Source of the DNA: JBBIWA01 sp037439425
Lineage (GTDB): Bacteria; Acidobacteriota; Blastocatellia; RBC074
Assembly: GCA_037439425.1 (NCBI GenBank)
Contig: JBBIWA010000003.1
Span: 124,001 to 188,000, forward strand
DNA length: 64,000 nucleotides
Direction: 5' to 3'
Below, piece after piece: positions 1-8,318 of this stretch (position 1 is its first letter; each line of letters begins with the position of its first letter). The notes below the pieces were generated by a model. That model ran no database searches, had not been told where the DNA came from, and saw only the letters and a list, made by a program, of their open reading frames with translations. A program made the translations under genes and the position numbers.

Positions 1-545
1 AGCGCGTCACTGCGCGGCACGTCAACATCTAACACGGTGATGAGGCCGGCCTCGCGAGCAATCTCCAGCGCGGCCACTACTGCTTCGAGCGGCAATTGTG
101 AGATCTCAGTCGAAAGCATGCGCGAGCAGCGGATGTAATCGGCGTGCTGCATGCGCACATACTCGGCGGTGGTTTCGCTCGTTGCGGCCGGACTCATATA
201 GATCGCGCGCGCGCCTGCTTCAGCAACGAAGATCTGAGCAAACGAAGACGATGAACCATCCAGCGTGAGGTGCTTGTCGATCCGGTAACGGTCCATGCCC
301 GCGCGCAAAAAGCGCCCATACTCATCATCCCCTTGCTTGCCAAAGATGCCGACGCGCAATCCGAGCAAACTGGCCCAGGCCAGATGATTGAGCGTTACGC
401 CACCGACCAGCTTTTTGACCACTTCGCCGGTCGGATACTTACCAAGGGCCATCTTCTCTTCTGCGCCGATAATGCGCGGCGTACGATAGATCAGGTCCAC
501 GACCATTGAACCGATACCAACCAGATCGAACCGTTTTTCGTTCAT
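1..545 (-). CDS. PfkB-family sugar kinase, 3' part missing (runs off the left edge)
   Basis: The reverse strand from the ATG at 545 reads MNEKRFDLVGIGSMVVDLI and stays open to the window edge (about 181 codons). The opening GxGSMVVD strand, the VGGVTLNHLAWASLLG segment and the following GIFGKQGDDEYGRFL segment are the N-terminal nucleotide/sugar-binding pattern of ribokinase/PfkB-type kinases, which phosphorylate a sugar or nucleoside with ATP in the cytoplasm. The C-terminal half with the catalytic Asp (GAGD motif) lies outside the window, so the substrate cannot be judged. A small open frame and then an isocitrate-type dehydrogenase lie upstream on the same strand. The family assignment is fairly firm; the exact substrate is unknown. 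Confidence 0.85.
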   Translation of the reverse strand, partial: MNEKRFDLVGIGSMVVDLIYRTPRIIGAEEKMALGKYPTGEVVKKLVGGVTLNHLAWASLLGLRVGIFGKQGDDEYGRFLRAGMDRYRIDKHLTLDGSSSSFAQIFVAEAGARAIYMSPAATSETTAEYVRMQHADYIRCSRMLSTEISQLPLEAVVAALEIAREAGLITVLDVDVPRSDA

Positions 546-618
546 AGTTCTCAGAGCACAAGTGACGACTTTGTGGCCCGTCCAGCTTTGGTCAGGATCA
601 GAAAGAGGGCTTACCGGG

Positions 619-759
619 CTACAGCCACTCCCGCAAAACCATATTCGGGTGCGTGATAGCTGGCGAGAAATTGTCCCCCTTCTTCCCTTCTAGAAAATAG
701 TGTGGCAGCAGCAAAGCGTGGCTGCCTGCTGCAAGATCCAATCCTTGTGCGAACTTCAT
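619..759 (-). CDS. possible 46-residue small protein
   Basis: Between the sugar kinase and the dehydrogenase the reverse strand holds an ATG at 759 preceded by a purine-rich GGGAG about 8 bases upstream. It opens MKFAQGLDLAAGSHALLLPH and ends at TAG at 619. No homologue is recognised. Composition looks protein-like (no repeats, mixed hydrophobic and charged residues) and it is co-directional with both neighbours, so it may be a small gene in the same transcript. It could equally be the decayed N-terminus of a longer gene. This is a weak call based on start-site quality and context only. Confidence 0.35.
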   Translation of the reverse strand: MKFAQGLDLAAGSHALLLPHYFLEGKKGDNFSPAITHPNMVLREWL

Positions 760-801
760 TGTGGCATCTCCCTTCGGCTTATGAAGAGACCTCTTGGGAG
801 C

Positions 802-1836
802 TCACAGATGGTCTATAATGACATTAGTCATAGCGGTAGTTTTGGACGAGCCGCCGAGATCTGGTGTGAGCACACGCCCTTCCTTAAGCACGCTGCATAC
901 AGCTTCACGGATGCGACGCGCGGCATCAATTTCGTCCAGATAGTCAAGCGCCATCGCGCCAGCCAGGATCATCCCCACGGGATTGACGATGTTTTGACCA
1001 GCAATGTCCGGAGCGGCTCCGTGTAATGTCTCGAAGATGCCGCAGCCTTCACCAAAGCTCGCTCCAGCTGCCAGGCCGAAACTTCTGATCAATCCGGCGC
1101 ACATATTTGAAATGATCTCGCCGTACTGATTCGGCAGCAGGAGCACATCCCACGCTGCAGGCTGGCAGGCGAGCTGATAGGCGCACGTATCTACCAGGGC
1201 ATCACCGCACTCGATCTCCGGGTAATCGCGCGCCACTTCACACGCTGTGCGCAGAAAGAGACCATCGGTCATTTGTAAGACATTAGCTTTATGAATCACG
1301 CTCACGCGCTTTCGCCGGTGCCGGCGCGCATACTCGAAAGCAAAGCGCGCCACCCGTGCCGCAGCCTGTCGCGTCGTGATCTTGATTGCCTGCGCAGCAT
1401 CTTCGCCCACGCCGTGCTCGTAGCCGCTGTAAATGTCTTCGGTCAATTCCCGGATAATGACGACGTCGAGATTGGGCGTGTGTGCACGGATGCCCTCGAA
1501 AGCGCGAATCGGGCGGACATTGGCATAGGCGCCTAGCTCCAGACGGAGCGCAGTGTTGACATCTGAGTAGAGTTGCCGCGACCCGTCTTCGCGCTCCACG
1601 ATCACCTTGTTCCCCATCTTCTCGATGAAGACAGGACTTTTAAGCACGGCGCGGCTGCGCCGGATAGCAGCCAGCGACTGCGCTGGAAGCGGTGTGCCGA
1701 ATTCTTTCTCCGCACTTGCGCCGGCAGGAACATATTCCCACTGGCATTTGACTCCAGTCGCTTCGATCACTTTGATTGCTGCATCGCTGATCTCCGGGCC
1801 AACGCCATCTCCGCGAATGACTGTGATCTGGTGCAT
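802..1836 (-). CDS. isocitrate/isopropylmalate dehydrogenase family protein (probably NAD-dependent isocitrate dehydrogenase)
   Basis: A beta-decarboxylating 2-hydroxyacid dehydrogenase of about 344 residues. The start at ATG 1836 gives MHQITVIRGDGVGPEI, the usual family N-terminus; a longer frame from GTG 1893 adds 19 residues with no family match. Visible motifs are the phosphorylation-loop/substrate region (RAVLKSPVF), the arginine-rich substrate loop ending ELGAYANVRP, the catalytic Lys-containing IHKANVLQMTDG, the metal-binding Asp region around DALVDTCAYQL, and the nucleotide loop GIFETLHGAAPDIAG. The enzyme would oxidise isocitrate (or a related malate derivative) to the 2-oxoacid plus CO2. 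The GAAPDIAG loop resembles NAD-preferring members. Isopropylmalate and homoisocitrate dehydrogenase are the alternatives; no leucine genes are adjacent. Confidence 0.85.
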   Translation of the reverse strand: MHQITVIRGDGVGPEISDAAIKVIEATGVKCQWEYVPAGASAEKEFGTPLPAQSLAAIRRSRAVLKSPVFIEKMGNKVIVEREDGSRQLYSDVNTALRLELGAYANVRPIRAFEGIRAHTPNLDVVIIRELTEDIYSGYEHGVGEDAAQAIKITTRQAAARVARFAFEYARRHRRKRVSVIHKANVLQMTDGLFLRTACEVARDYPEIECGDALVDTCAYQLACQPAAWDVLLLPNQYGEIISNMCAGLIRSFGLAAGASFGEGCGIFETLHGAAPDIAGQNIVNPVGMILAGAMALDYLDEIDAARRIREAVCSVLKEGRVLTPDLGGSSKTTAMTNVIIDHL

Positions 1837-1893
1837 CGCTGTCTTTGGTGAAGCGGTAACAGGATGATGGGATGAAAGAGCATTCCGTATCAC

Positions 1894-2523
1894 CCCTTCA
1901 CCCTTTCATTGCTTCTTGATCGCACGCCGAAATTGCTGCTTCCGCCAGCGCGGCCATGGTAATCTTCAGCATTCTGCCTCAACAAACGCGGCTTGCGCCA
2001 ATTTTGACAATCGCGCTGCTGGCGCCGCTCTCATCATCGCTACCAAGGAAAGTAACAGCCTTGATTCTTCTGTGCGCTGGAAAACCCTAAAACAGAAGGA
2101 AAGAATAGAACACGGATGACACAGGTGCAATGGATCAGCGCGGATCCGAGCAAACCTCACCAATCCCCTGCCAATATCCGCTGATTCAAAGCTCAAAAGA
2201 TCTTCACAGCGAAGAAACCAAGAGCACGCAGATAGGGAAGGAAAGGTTGGTTAGATGGCTGAGGTCAGGAGAGATCTGATATCGCGATTTGCCGCTGGAT
2301 GAGGAGGTGACTACTGACTTGCCTGCGCCTGTCTACTCAGGCAGGCGCCTGATCCCTGATGACTGACGACAGGCTAAAAAGATGCTGCCTTGACCGCAGC
2401 TAGCAGGTTCAGGCCAGTGGTCAGTGACCGATAGTCACCTACCAGCACGGGCCGGGTCGGCGGAAGCCGATGAGCAGCTTCAGGCCAGTGGTCAGTGACC
2501 GATAGTCACTCCTGCGGAAAATC
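1894..2523. other. gene-free stretch with decayed repeats
   Basis: No convincing gene on either strand. Around 2106-2185 there is a degenerate run of CGGATGACAC/CGGATC-like units (matching phrases ACACGGATGACACAGG, AATATCCGCTGATTC). At 2412-2436 and 2483-2507 the same 25-base phrase beginning TTCAGGCCAGTGGTC occurs twice, 71 bases apart. Short frames here are low-quality translations of these repeats. Confidence 0.6.
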
Positions 2524-2669
2524 CCTGGGAGCGCACGCATCCTTGCGTGCTCGTCTATTTAAGAGTGAAAACAGCGCGATAACAATTGCCGCTCGCGCGC
2601 CACCCCGGGAGCGCACGCCGTGCTCATCTATTTAAGAGTGAAAACCCGGCTCGCTCGCAAGCGTGCGCT
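2524..2669. repeat. palindromic dispersed element, copy 1 (two half-units)
   Basis: Starts CCTGGGAGCGCACGC and contains the hairpin GCACGCATCCTTGCGTGC, then a second CGGGAGCGCACGC unit near 2607 and an outward arm GCAAGCGTGCGCT ending near 2669. Both units are followed by the same phrase TATTTAAGAGTGAAAAC. It belongs to the family seen also at 4542, 19882, 25357, 49901, 50064, 53874 and 62061. The leading CTCCTGCGGAAAATC is shared with the copies at 49901 and 50064. Confidence 0.8.
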
Positions 2670-2854
2670 ATTAGTTTCTACCTCTCTTTCAACCCGCGGG
2701 TGGGGAAAATAAAGCCTTGGCCGGAGCGGGGAGCGCAAGCTCAGGAAGCGGACCCGGAAAAGGTTCAAGCCGGCTAAGCAGGCGATAGAGCGGCAGAAGG
2801 TCTCTCACCCCTTTCACGGGCCGAGGGCTGCTGCGTTGTCGCCTTGGGTTGCTG

Positions 2855-3260
2855 CTGCTGTCGCCCGCGTGCACGGGCTGAAAAAAGAACCCAACCGATC
2901 ACAGCAAGCTGTCGCCCGCGTGCGCGGGCCTGCTAGATTTGGTGGTTGCTCGTTCCTGGGGTTTGCACCCCAGGCTTTATGCTCTCGCCCGCCTGCGCGG
3001 GCTGAAAAAAGAGCCCAACCGCTCACAGCAAGCTGTCAACCGCCTGGCAAAGCCGCAATCTCTGCTCACCAGACGCGTAAGCGTGAGTAAGTACCAACAG
3101 CAAGCTGTCAACCGCCTGGCAAAGCCGCAATTCACAATCCGCAATCTGCAATTCGCAATCCGAAATCCGAAATCCGCAATTCGCAATTCGCAATCCACAA
3201 GTCACCCCAGACTATATGCTCTCGCCCGCCTGCGCGGGCTGATGATTCATCCCACAGCCG
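2855..3260. repeat. cluster of CCCGCCTGCGCGGGCTGA repeat units
   Basis: A unit of about 50 bases (CGCCCGCNTGCNCGGGCTGA, then AAAAAGANCCCAACC, then CACAGCAAGCTGT) occurs at about 2860-2912 and 2985-3037, partially at 3098-3125 and 3220-3242, and again far away at 6980-7037. Each carries a CCCGC...GCGGG hairpin. The small open frames predicted across it on both strands are repeat translations, not genes. Confidence 0.75.
3128..3204. repeat. heptanucleotide-periodic repeat, copy 1
   Basis: A run of seven-base units of the form AATYCGM (AATCCGC, AATTCGC, AATCCGA and so on), about ten units long, ending in CACAAGTCACCCC. The same pattern recurs at about 6876-6970, 9345-9382 and, as short remnants, near 37534 and 37590. 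The 6.9 kb copy ends in the identical CACAAGTCACCCC phrase and is followed by the same CGCCCGCCTGCGCGGGCTGA unit, so the two repeat types travel together. Confidence 0.8.
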
Positions 3261-3410
3261 CGAATGCAGAGGGGAGCTTAGCGGTTAGGTGAGCTGGTTC
3301 ACCATAAAGAGCATCTTTCCATACTCATCGAAGAGAAGGAAGCAGATGGGAGCTTAGCAGGTTAGGCGGGCCTAGGCGGGCCGGTTCACTTGCGGAGGCA
3401 AAAGTTACAT

Positions 3411-3656
3411 CCCACAGCCCGCGAATGCGAGCGAGAGATTTTTAGCTATCAAGGTATTCAGTATTCAGTAGAAAAGCTGCATTACTGAGCCCGCGAATGC
3501 GAGCGAGAGATTTTTAGCCCTCAAGGGCGAGCGGCGAGCGGATCGCACCTCACAGCCCGCAAATGCGGGCGCTAGACTTTCTTTAGACGGGTTCGCCTAC
3601 ATATCAAACCGCATCGTCGCACCTCACAGCCCGCGAATGCGGGCGCTAGCCTAAAG
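3411..3656. repeat. four copies of a CAGCCCGCGAATGCG hairpin repeat
   Basis: Copies begin at about 3414, 3487, 3553 and 3627. The first two read CCCGCGAATGCGAGCGAGAG followed by ATTTTTAG; the last two read CAGCCCGCAAATGCGGGCGC followed by TAG. The CCCGC-AAT-GCGGG core is a small hairpin. Partial copies precede it at about 3252 (CCGCGAATGCAG). Nothing gene-like overlaps. Confidence 0.75.
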
Positions 3657-4541
3657 CCCAGCTTGGAGCGCGCAGCGCGTAACCCTGGAAGAGGATGGAT
3701 AAATGATTCCTAGCCCGTGAAACGGGCGGCAGCCATTACTCATACCGTTACACTCATACACCACTGCTCGCTGCTCACTGCTCGCTGCGGCAGCCATTAC
3801 TCATACCGTTACACTCATACAACTAGTCAGGCTCCTACTTGACCGGAGCCAGATTGAAGCTACCGGGAATGGCCTCGCTCAGAAGAGAGAGCTCCACACA
3901 GAGCTTGCGTGCTGATCTCTTCAACGCCCGTGGCTAGAGCCTTCGCGCCAGATCCTCAAGGCGGCTTGACCGACTTGAGAAGACCGCTATCTTCTCACCT
4001 ATGCCTCACGCATAGGCAGATTCTGAGGCCGGCTTGACCAACTTCAGAAAACTGCACCCTCCTTTTTTCTACCAAGTCCTGCTTGGCACACCCTCGCGCC
4101 TTTAGGGCTTCAACTAATGCCATTGCCCTTTGAGGCTAAGACTTTGATCTGTGATTTCCGCTCTTCGCTCTTTGCCTTCAAAAAAATCGGCCCGGCGTTT
4201 CTCCAACCAGAAAACGCCAGGCCTTGTATCTCGTCTTCTCTCAGGGAAGAACCTCTTTAGACGAGCCACAAATCAACTTACCTCACACCTCAGCAACGAT
4301 TTGCAGTAAAGCTCGGGGTGGGACATCAAATCAAACCGCCAGTGAGCTTGAGTTCACAACCTGATACAGTAGCACAGGCTTTAGCCTGCATCAGCGACAT
4401 TCAGCCCAAGCTTAAGTCTATGCTACCTGTCCGGGTCACTGCCCTCAGTTGCCTAAGCAGATGAGGTTGATAATGTTAAGTCTCGCCTAAGGGGCTGCGA
4501 TCAGGGTTGTAATTAAAATGGGATGAGAAAGAGCGCTTCAC
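3657..4541. other. gene-free stretch, repeat-derived
   Basis: No gene is supported on either strand. A 33-base phrase (GCAGCCATTACTCATACCG then TTACACTCATAC) is present twice at about 3730-3760 and 3788-3820. An ACAGGCTTTAGCCTGC palindrome lies at about 4375-4392. The one functional-looking element is the terminator-like hairpin at 4180-4223. Confidence 0.5.
4180..4223 (-). terminator. intrinsic-terminator-like hairpin with T-tract (reverse strand)
   Basis: On the reverse strand the stem GGCCTGGCGTTT pairs with AAACGCCGGGCC around an 11-base loop and is followed by GA and seven T residues. This is the right shape and orientation to end transcription coming from the secreted-protein gene that stops at 4849, although 620 bases downstream of it. 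It could also be the end of a decayed insertion element. Confidence 0.55.
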
Positions 4542-4616
4542 CCTGGGAGCGCACGCTTCTAGCGTGCCTGACTAATTGCGCGAGCCCGGCACGCAAGATG
4601 CGCGCTTGTGAGGGTG
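4542..4616. repeat. palindromic dispersed element, copy 2 (right end decayed)
   Basis: Begins CCTGGGAGCGCACGCTTCTA then GCGTGC, and contains a diverged right arm GGCACGCAAGATGCGCGC. Closest to the copy at 19882, which has the identical left arm. The terminal CCCAGG is lost. Confidence 0.7.
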
Positions 4617-4848
4617 AGTCCCACTTTAAATTGCACCCTACGATCAGTTGTCTGCAGCTCACACCGCGCTGGCTCACTGGGGATGCAAATCCGGCGCGGC
4701 TCTCCCCTGCTTTACTGCTTTAATAGAGAGGAGCCACAGGCAACTGATCAACCGAACAAGGACAAAGTCAAGGATTGAGGGCCAGGCCCTGGTATGGCCC
4801 GACCCTCTAACCCCGAGGGGAGATGATCTCCACCTTTATCCTGCCGAA

Positions 4849-5850
4849 CTAGCAAACCGGCATGAAGACCGGTAGCGTGAGTCTAACAGCCGCGTCAGTG
4901 CGCGTCAGCTTGTGGAGGTTGTGACCACCATTGAAGGCTCCGGGGCTGGTAGCCGCGTTCGGATTGAGGTTGATCACAGCACCCAGCAGCGCGCCACCAC
5001 CAGTCGTCCACAGCTTCATCCAGCCAGTGCGACCAGCCGGAATCACTGTGTTGAAAGGCGGAGTCGTACGCGGGAACGTAGCTGTTGCACCCAGCGACGC
5101 TGCGAGCTGGCAGCCGACACTGATCGTGAAGCTGAAGGGATTCTCCGCATCGTCAAACAGGATGCCGAAGATCGAGCCAGCTCCTGCCACGCTGGTCAAT
5201 AAGCTACCGCCCGAGATGCCGTTGAGGATCAGCAGCGTGTCATTGCCATCGGCGCGGCTCGGAATGCTGGCCACTGCCACTACGCGCGGCAGCCAGTCAT
5301 ACTGTACTCCATCGAAGCTCAGGGTCGCTGTAGTGCTAATCGGGTCGCACACAGGCGTGCTGTGAGCCTGAACGGATTCAGCGGCTAGACTGGCAGCATG
5401 TCCAGAGGCGCGCTTGACATACTCATCACCGATCAGCCAGTTGAAATCGACGGGGCAACCATTGCTGTCAACTGCCACTGCGATGATGTAGCCACTGATG
5501 TTCGGGTCGATGTCCGACATCAAGAAGCTGGCCGTCTGGTTCTTGGTCAAGCAGATAAAAGCATCAGCCACTGAGCAGCTATTCGCCACGAAGAAGAGGT
5601 GGACGGCCACGCCAAAGCTCGGATTGGTGTTGGTGATGTTGATGCGCGTATTCTCAGTGTTCGGATTGGTAGCGCTTGAGGTGTAGTAGTTGTAGATCAG
5701 GATCGAACCAGCCTTCTGATCGTTAACATCCACACCGTCGGTCGGAGCGCCAGGGCCCACTGGCTGCTGCTGCGCCATCGCCGTAGCGGCAAGCAGGATC
5801 AGAGCTGCCAAAGACAACAGCATTTGTGTGAGTTTGTGTGAGGTTCGCAT
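4849..5850 (-). CDS. secreted protein of unknown function
   Basis: A 333-residue protein with a clear signal peptide: MRTSHKLTQ, a hydrophobic core LLSLAALILLAATAMA, and probable cleavage before QQQPVGPG. The mature part is beta-rich and poor in charge, with six or more Cys residues (for example around NSCSVADAFICL and VGCQLAAS) that could form disulfides outside the cytoplasm. No catalytic motif is visible. Phrases such as ILIYNYYTSS and TRINITNTN resemble exported proteins of Acidobacteriota that I recall only as hypothetical. It is monocistronic, flanked by repeat-rich DNA, with an AT-rich leader upstream. Codon use looks like that of its neighbours. Function is not assigned. Confidence 0.8.
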   Translation of the reverse strand: MRTSHKLTQMLLSLAALILLAATAMAQQQPVGPGAPTDGVDVNDQKAGSILIYNYYTSSATNPNTENTRINITNTNPSFGVAVHLFFVANSCSVADAFICLTKNQTASFLMSDIDPNISGYIIAVAVDSNGCPVDFNWLIGDEYVKRASGHAASLAAESVQAHSTPVCDPISTTATLSFDGVQYDWLPRVVAVASIPSRADGNDTLLILNGISGGSLLTSVAGAGSIFGILFDDAENPFSFTISVGCQLAASLGATATFPRTTPPFNTVIPAGRTGWMKLWTTGGGALLGAVINLNPNAATSPGAFNGGHNLHKLTRTDAAVRLTLPVFMPVC

Positions 5851-6399
5851 TTCACTTTCTCCTTTTGATTAGGTTGACAGAGTTAATGTTTACCACTGTT
5901 GAGCAACCGGACGGGTAGATCCACACGCGAAGCTGCCCTGCACCCTCTGTGTCACCTGGGGCACAGAGGTGAAAGCGGCAAGGCGGCTTGCGGCCCTCAT
6001 GCCGTATGGCGAGCGCGCCGGTGGAAGATCACCGTCCAGTGAGCGAGAAATGCCAGAAATTCATCGAACGCCAGCGCAGCCAAAGGACGAACTTCTCAGG
6101 TTCTAAAAGCTGCGACTGTGTGTTTTGCTTGCGTGATTTGTGAGCTCTCTTTTTTAGGATTGCTTTTGCCGGATGTGAGGAAAGCTCACTGACGGTGTAG
6201 AGTCTAGCCAGTTAACCCCTGCTTGTCAACAGATTTTTTTAACTTTCAGACCCCGAATCGCAATTTTTTAGCTGTTTCCCCCTTCCCGGCAGATCCCAGG
6301 AATGCGCGGCGGGGGCGGCGTGCCTGAGGAGTTAACAGGCCGCGTAAGCAGAGCGCGTCGTATATATAGTCGTATATATAAATGCAGCTCAAATTCAGA
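5851..6399. other. leader/intergenic stretch, no gene seen
   Basis: Upstream region of the secreted-protein gene on the reverse strand. It holds an AT-rich part near 6225-6260 and a short direct repeat of GTCGTATATATA at 6357-6381. No supported gene; the 61-codon frame here is not convincing. Confidence 0.4.
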
Positions 6400-6431
6400 G
6401 TGCTTTTCAACCCAACCGTGTTGAAAAGCAC
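6400..6431. repeat. perfect 12-bp inverted repeat
   Basis: GTGCTTTTCAAC at 6400-6411 pairs perfectly with GTTGAAAAGCAC at 6420-6431 around an 8-base loop. There is no T-tract on the forward strand side, so it is not a typical terminator. It lies about 90 bases before a transposase relic and may be an old element end. Confidence 0.6.
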
Positions 6432-6524
6432 CTACTCTTCCTCATATTCCTGTGTTGTAACAGCAGGAAGTCGCCAGGAGAGAGCGAAACGATTCTACGG
6501 TAACAGCCTTCCGCCGCAGCAGGC

Positions 6525-6800
6525 GTGTGCGGGAAATCAGTAACGGTCTTTGTCCCTGACAACCATCCGCTACTTCAACTCAAGGGGGCATTGAATTGGG
6601 AAGCAATCACCAAGGTGATGGTCAAACACTCCCTGCCAGGGAGGAGAGAGGTGGAGGTTGGCCCCGGTCTTGCTGTAGCCGGTCTCCTTGTATGTAGCCT
6701 GGTTGGTCTTGCTGAGTGTCAAGAGGCGCAACTTGCGAGAGAGGAAGAAAGGCCTGGAGAAGTCTTTACATCACGACTTGGAAAGTTAGAGCGGAGCTAG
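6525..6800 (+). pseudogene. transposase N-terminal relic
   Basis: A 91-codon frame whose first 35 residues (FVPDNHPLLQLKGALNWEAI then TKVMVKH) resemble the N-terminus of IS1182/IS5-like transposases, in which a W-E-A motif is followed by a WR..GKN..GRPGL segment. Here only VGPGLAVAGLLVC remains of that next segment and the rest is unrelated sequence. No DDE catalytic domain is present. The adjacent perfect inverted repeat at 6400 and the 7-bp repeat at 6876 suggest a site of repeated insertion. The family assignment is from memory of the motif only. Confidence 0.45.
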
Positions 6801-6875
6801 TCAGTTAAGTTCAGCTTCGCCCAAGAGGAGAGATCTAACAACCGCTGCACGGCGGGCTGAAAGCGCCATCGTTTT

Positions 6876-7037
6876 GCGGATTGCGGATTGCGAATTTCGG
6901 ATTTCGGATTTCGGATTGCGAATTTCGGATTTAACTCCGCAATTCGCAATTTGCAATCCACAAGTCACCCCCAGATTATATGCTATCGCCCGCCTGCGCG
7001 GGCTGAGAAAAGAACCCAACCGATCACAACAAGCTGT
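6876..7037. repeat. heptanucleotide-periodic repeat plus GC hairpin unit, copy 2
   Basis: About twelve 7-base units of the RCGAATTTCGGATT type run from 6876 to 6960, then CACAAGTCACCCC, then the CGCCCGCCTGCGCGGGCTGA unit with AAAGAACCCAACCGATCACA. The order and spacing match the block at 3128-3260, so the whole composite was duplicated or inserted twice. Confidence 0.8.
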
Positions 7038-7557
7038 AGCCCGGTTGGCAAATCCGAAATCCGCAAGAGGCGCGCCTGCGTGAGGATTTTCCGCAGGAGC
7101 GGCCCTAGCGCTGCATGAGTCGCAGCGTCGCGTCGCTCCAGATAGGCCGCTTCTAACGGAACAGAGCGATCTACAATGCCCAGAGCTCGCTCCTGCTACG
7201 GCCAGGGCATCTGCCCTGCTGTCGCAGCAACTCGATGGGCAGTTGTGGCAGAGAATAGCTCCGTGAAAAAGCGGTCTGCAGCTTACGCGATCTGTCGTTA
7301 TTTTTTAAGACCCAAAAAAGTCGAGTCAAAATAGAGCCAGCTTTTACGTGACGAGGGATGGGGCTGCATTTTAGTCACCAGGGTCTAGCGGCCAGTTGTC
7401 AGTTCGTGTGGCCACAATGGATCTCCGGATGACTCTCCAGGTCGTGCCTGCACGCAGTTTAGAGAGTAGTTGTGATTGCGGTAGCTACCAAAGCGAAGCC
7501 CCGCGAGGCCAGCTTGTGGCATCTCGAACCTGATGACTCGATGTCGCCTGCTCTGCC
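7038..7557. other. gene-free stretch
   Basis: No supported gene. It lies downstream of the DUF2071 gene on the reverse strand. Near 7497-7530 there is a diverged GCGAGGCCAGCTTGTGGCAT phrase related to the CACGAGGCAAGCTCGTGG repeats at 10267 and 10333, and it runs into the 3' end of the DUF2071 gene. Confidence 0.4.
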
Positions 7558-8292
7558 TCAGAGCCTCAAACCTTTTCGTACAGTGACCGGTGACCCGACG
7601 GCCAAGAATGCTGAGCTGGGCCTTGCGCCCAAGCAATCCACAAACTGTGCGCCGTAGATCGCCTCCACGTCACAGTCCAGTGAAGCTTCACTGACTTGCC
7701 AGACGTGCCAGGGCGGATGCTCTACCTGATACTCGATACAGCCGCCATCACGCTGGGCGGCGTAGCCCCAGTAATGCTCGGTGATGAATTCTTCCTCGGA
7801 TCCTGCTGTCAATGGTTGCGCTGTGCCGCACGTCTTCACGCGCAGGCGGTTCCATCTCCTTTGGAAGCACCAGGCATATTCAACCGCGCCATCCTGCTTG
7901 AGCGAGCCTGATTCAAGCTCAAGCTGATGGCGCATCGGCAGAGCAACGTAGTTTTCGTTATAAACAAGGCGCGCGACCGCAGCAATAGTCCGTTTAGGCA
8001 CGATCTCTTTGATAAAGACGACGCCGCGCCGCCAGCCTTCTGGTCCTTTACGGCGCACATAGAAACGCAGATTGACTTCCTCAAAGTTGCGATGAAAGGG
8101 GACCGGCCAGCCGAGGAGTTTCGTCTTGAGAAAGAGAAAGCCCACCATACTCACAAACGCTTTCCCTTGCCAGCTATCCAGCTCTGTTGAACTCGGCACA
8201 AAGGGGCGCACAATGGCTGGATCAACCTCGTAATTGATCATCGCCAGATAGCGCCACTCGGCGGTGAGAAAGCTACCAGGTTTTTCCGACAT
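7558..8292 (-). CDS. DUF2071 (YqjF-type) protein
   Basis: A 244-residue soluble protein. It begins MSEKPGSFLTAEWRYLAMIN and shows the DUF2071 pattern: LTAEWRYLAMINYEVDP at residues 9-25, VPSSTELDSWQGKAFVSMVGF at about 32-52, then FEEVNLRFYVRR and RGVVFIKEIVPKRTIA at about 69-105. No enzymatic activity is established for this family, whose fold is distantly like acetoacetate decarboxylase. The last 30 residues (from LGARPSSAF) look unlike the family and lie where a repeat-like phrase enters, so the C-terminus may have been replaced. It follows an SRPBCC gene by 26 bases on the same strand, suggesting one operon for two small ligand-binding proteins. Confidence 0.85.
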   Translation of the reverse strand: MSEKPGSFLTAEWRYLAMINYEVDPAIVRPFVPSSTELDSWQGKAFVSMVGFLFLKTKLLGWPVPFHRNFEEVNLRFYVRRKGPEGWRRGVVFIKEIVPKRTIAAVARLVYNENYVALPMRHQLELESGSLKQDGAVEYAWCFQRRWNRLRVKTCGTAQPLTAGSEEEFITEHYWGYAAQRDGGCIEYQVEHPPWHVWQVSEASLDCDVEAIYGAQFVDCLGARPSSAFLAVGSPVTVRKGLRL

Positions 8293-8318
8293 TGCCCCCC
8301 TCCTTCAACCAATAAAGC

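Noticed and set aside
2412..2507. Possible two-unit CRISPR (TTCAGGCCAGTGGTC phrase)
   Set aside because: Only two copies with a 46-base gap and no third copy or cas genes.
2689..3292. Several overlapping 60-117 codon frames on both strands
   Set aside because: All are translations of the CCCGC hairpin and 7-bp repeats; no ribosome sites, composition extreme.
6525..6800. Functional transposase
   Set aside because: Only about 35 residues resemble the family; the catalytic domain is absent.
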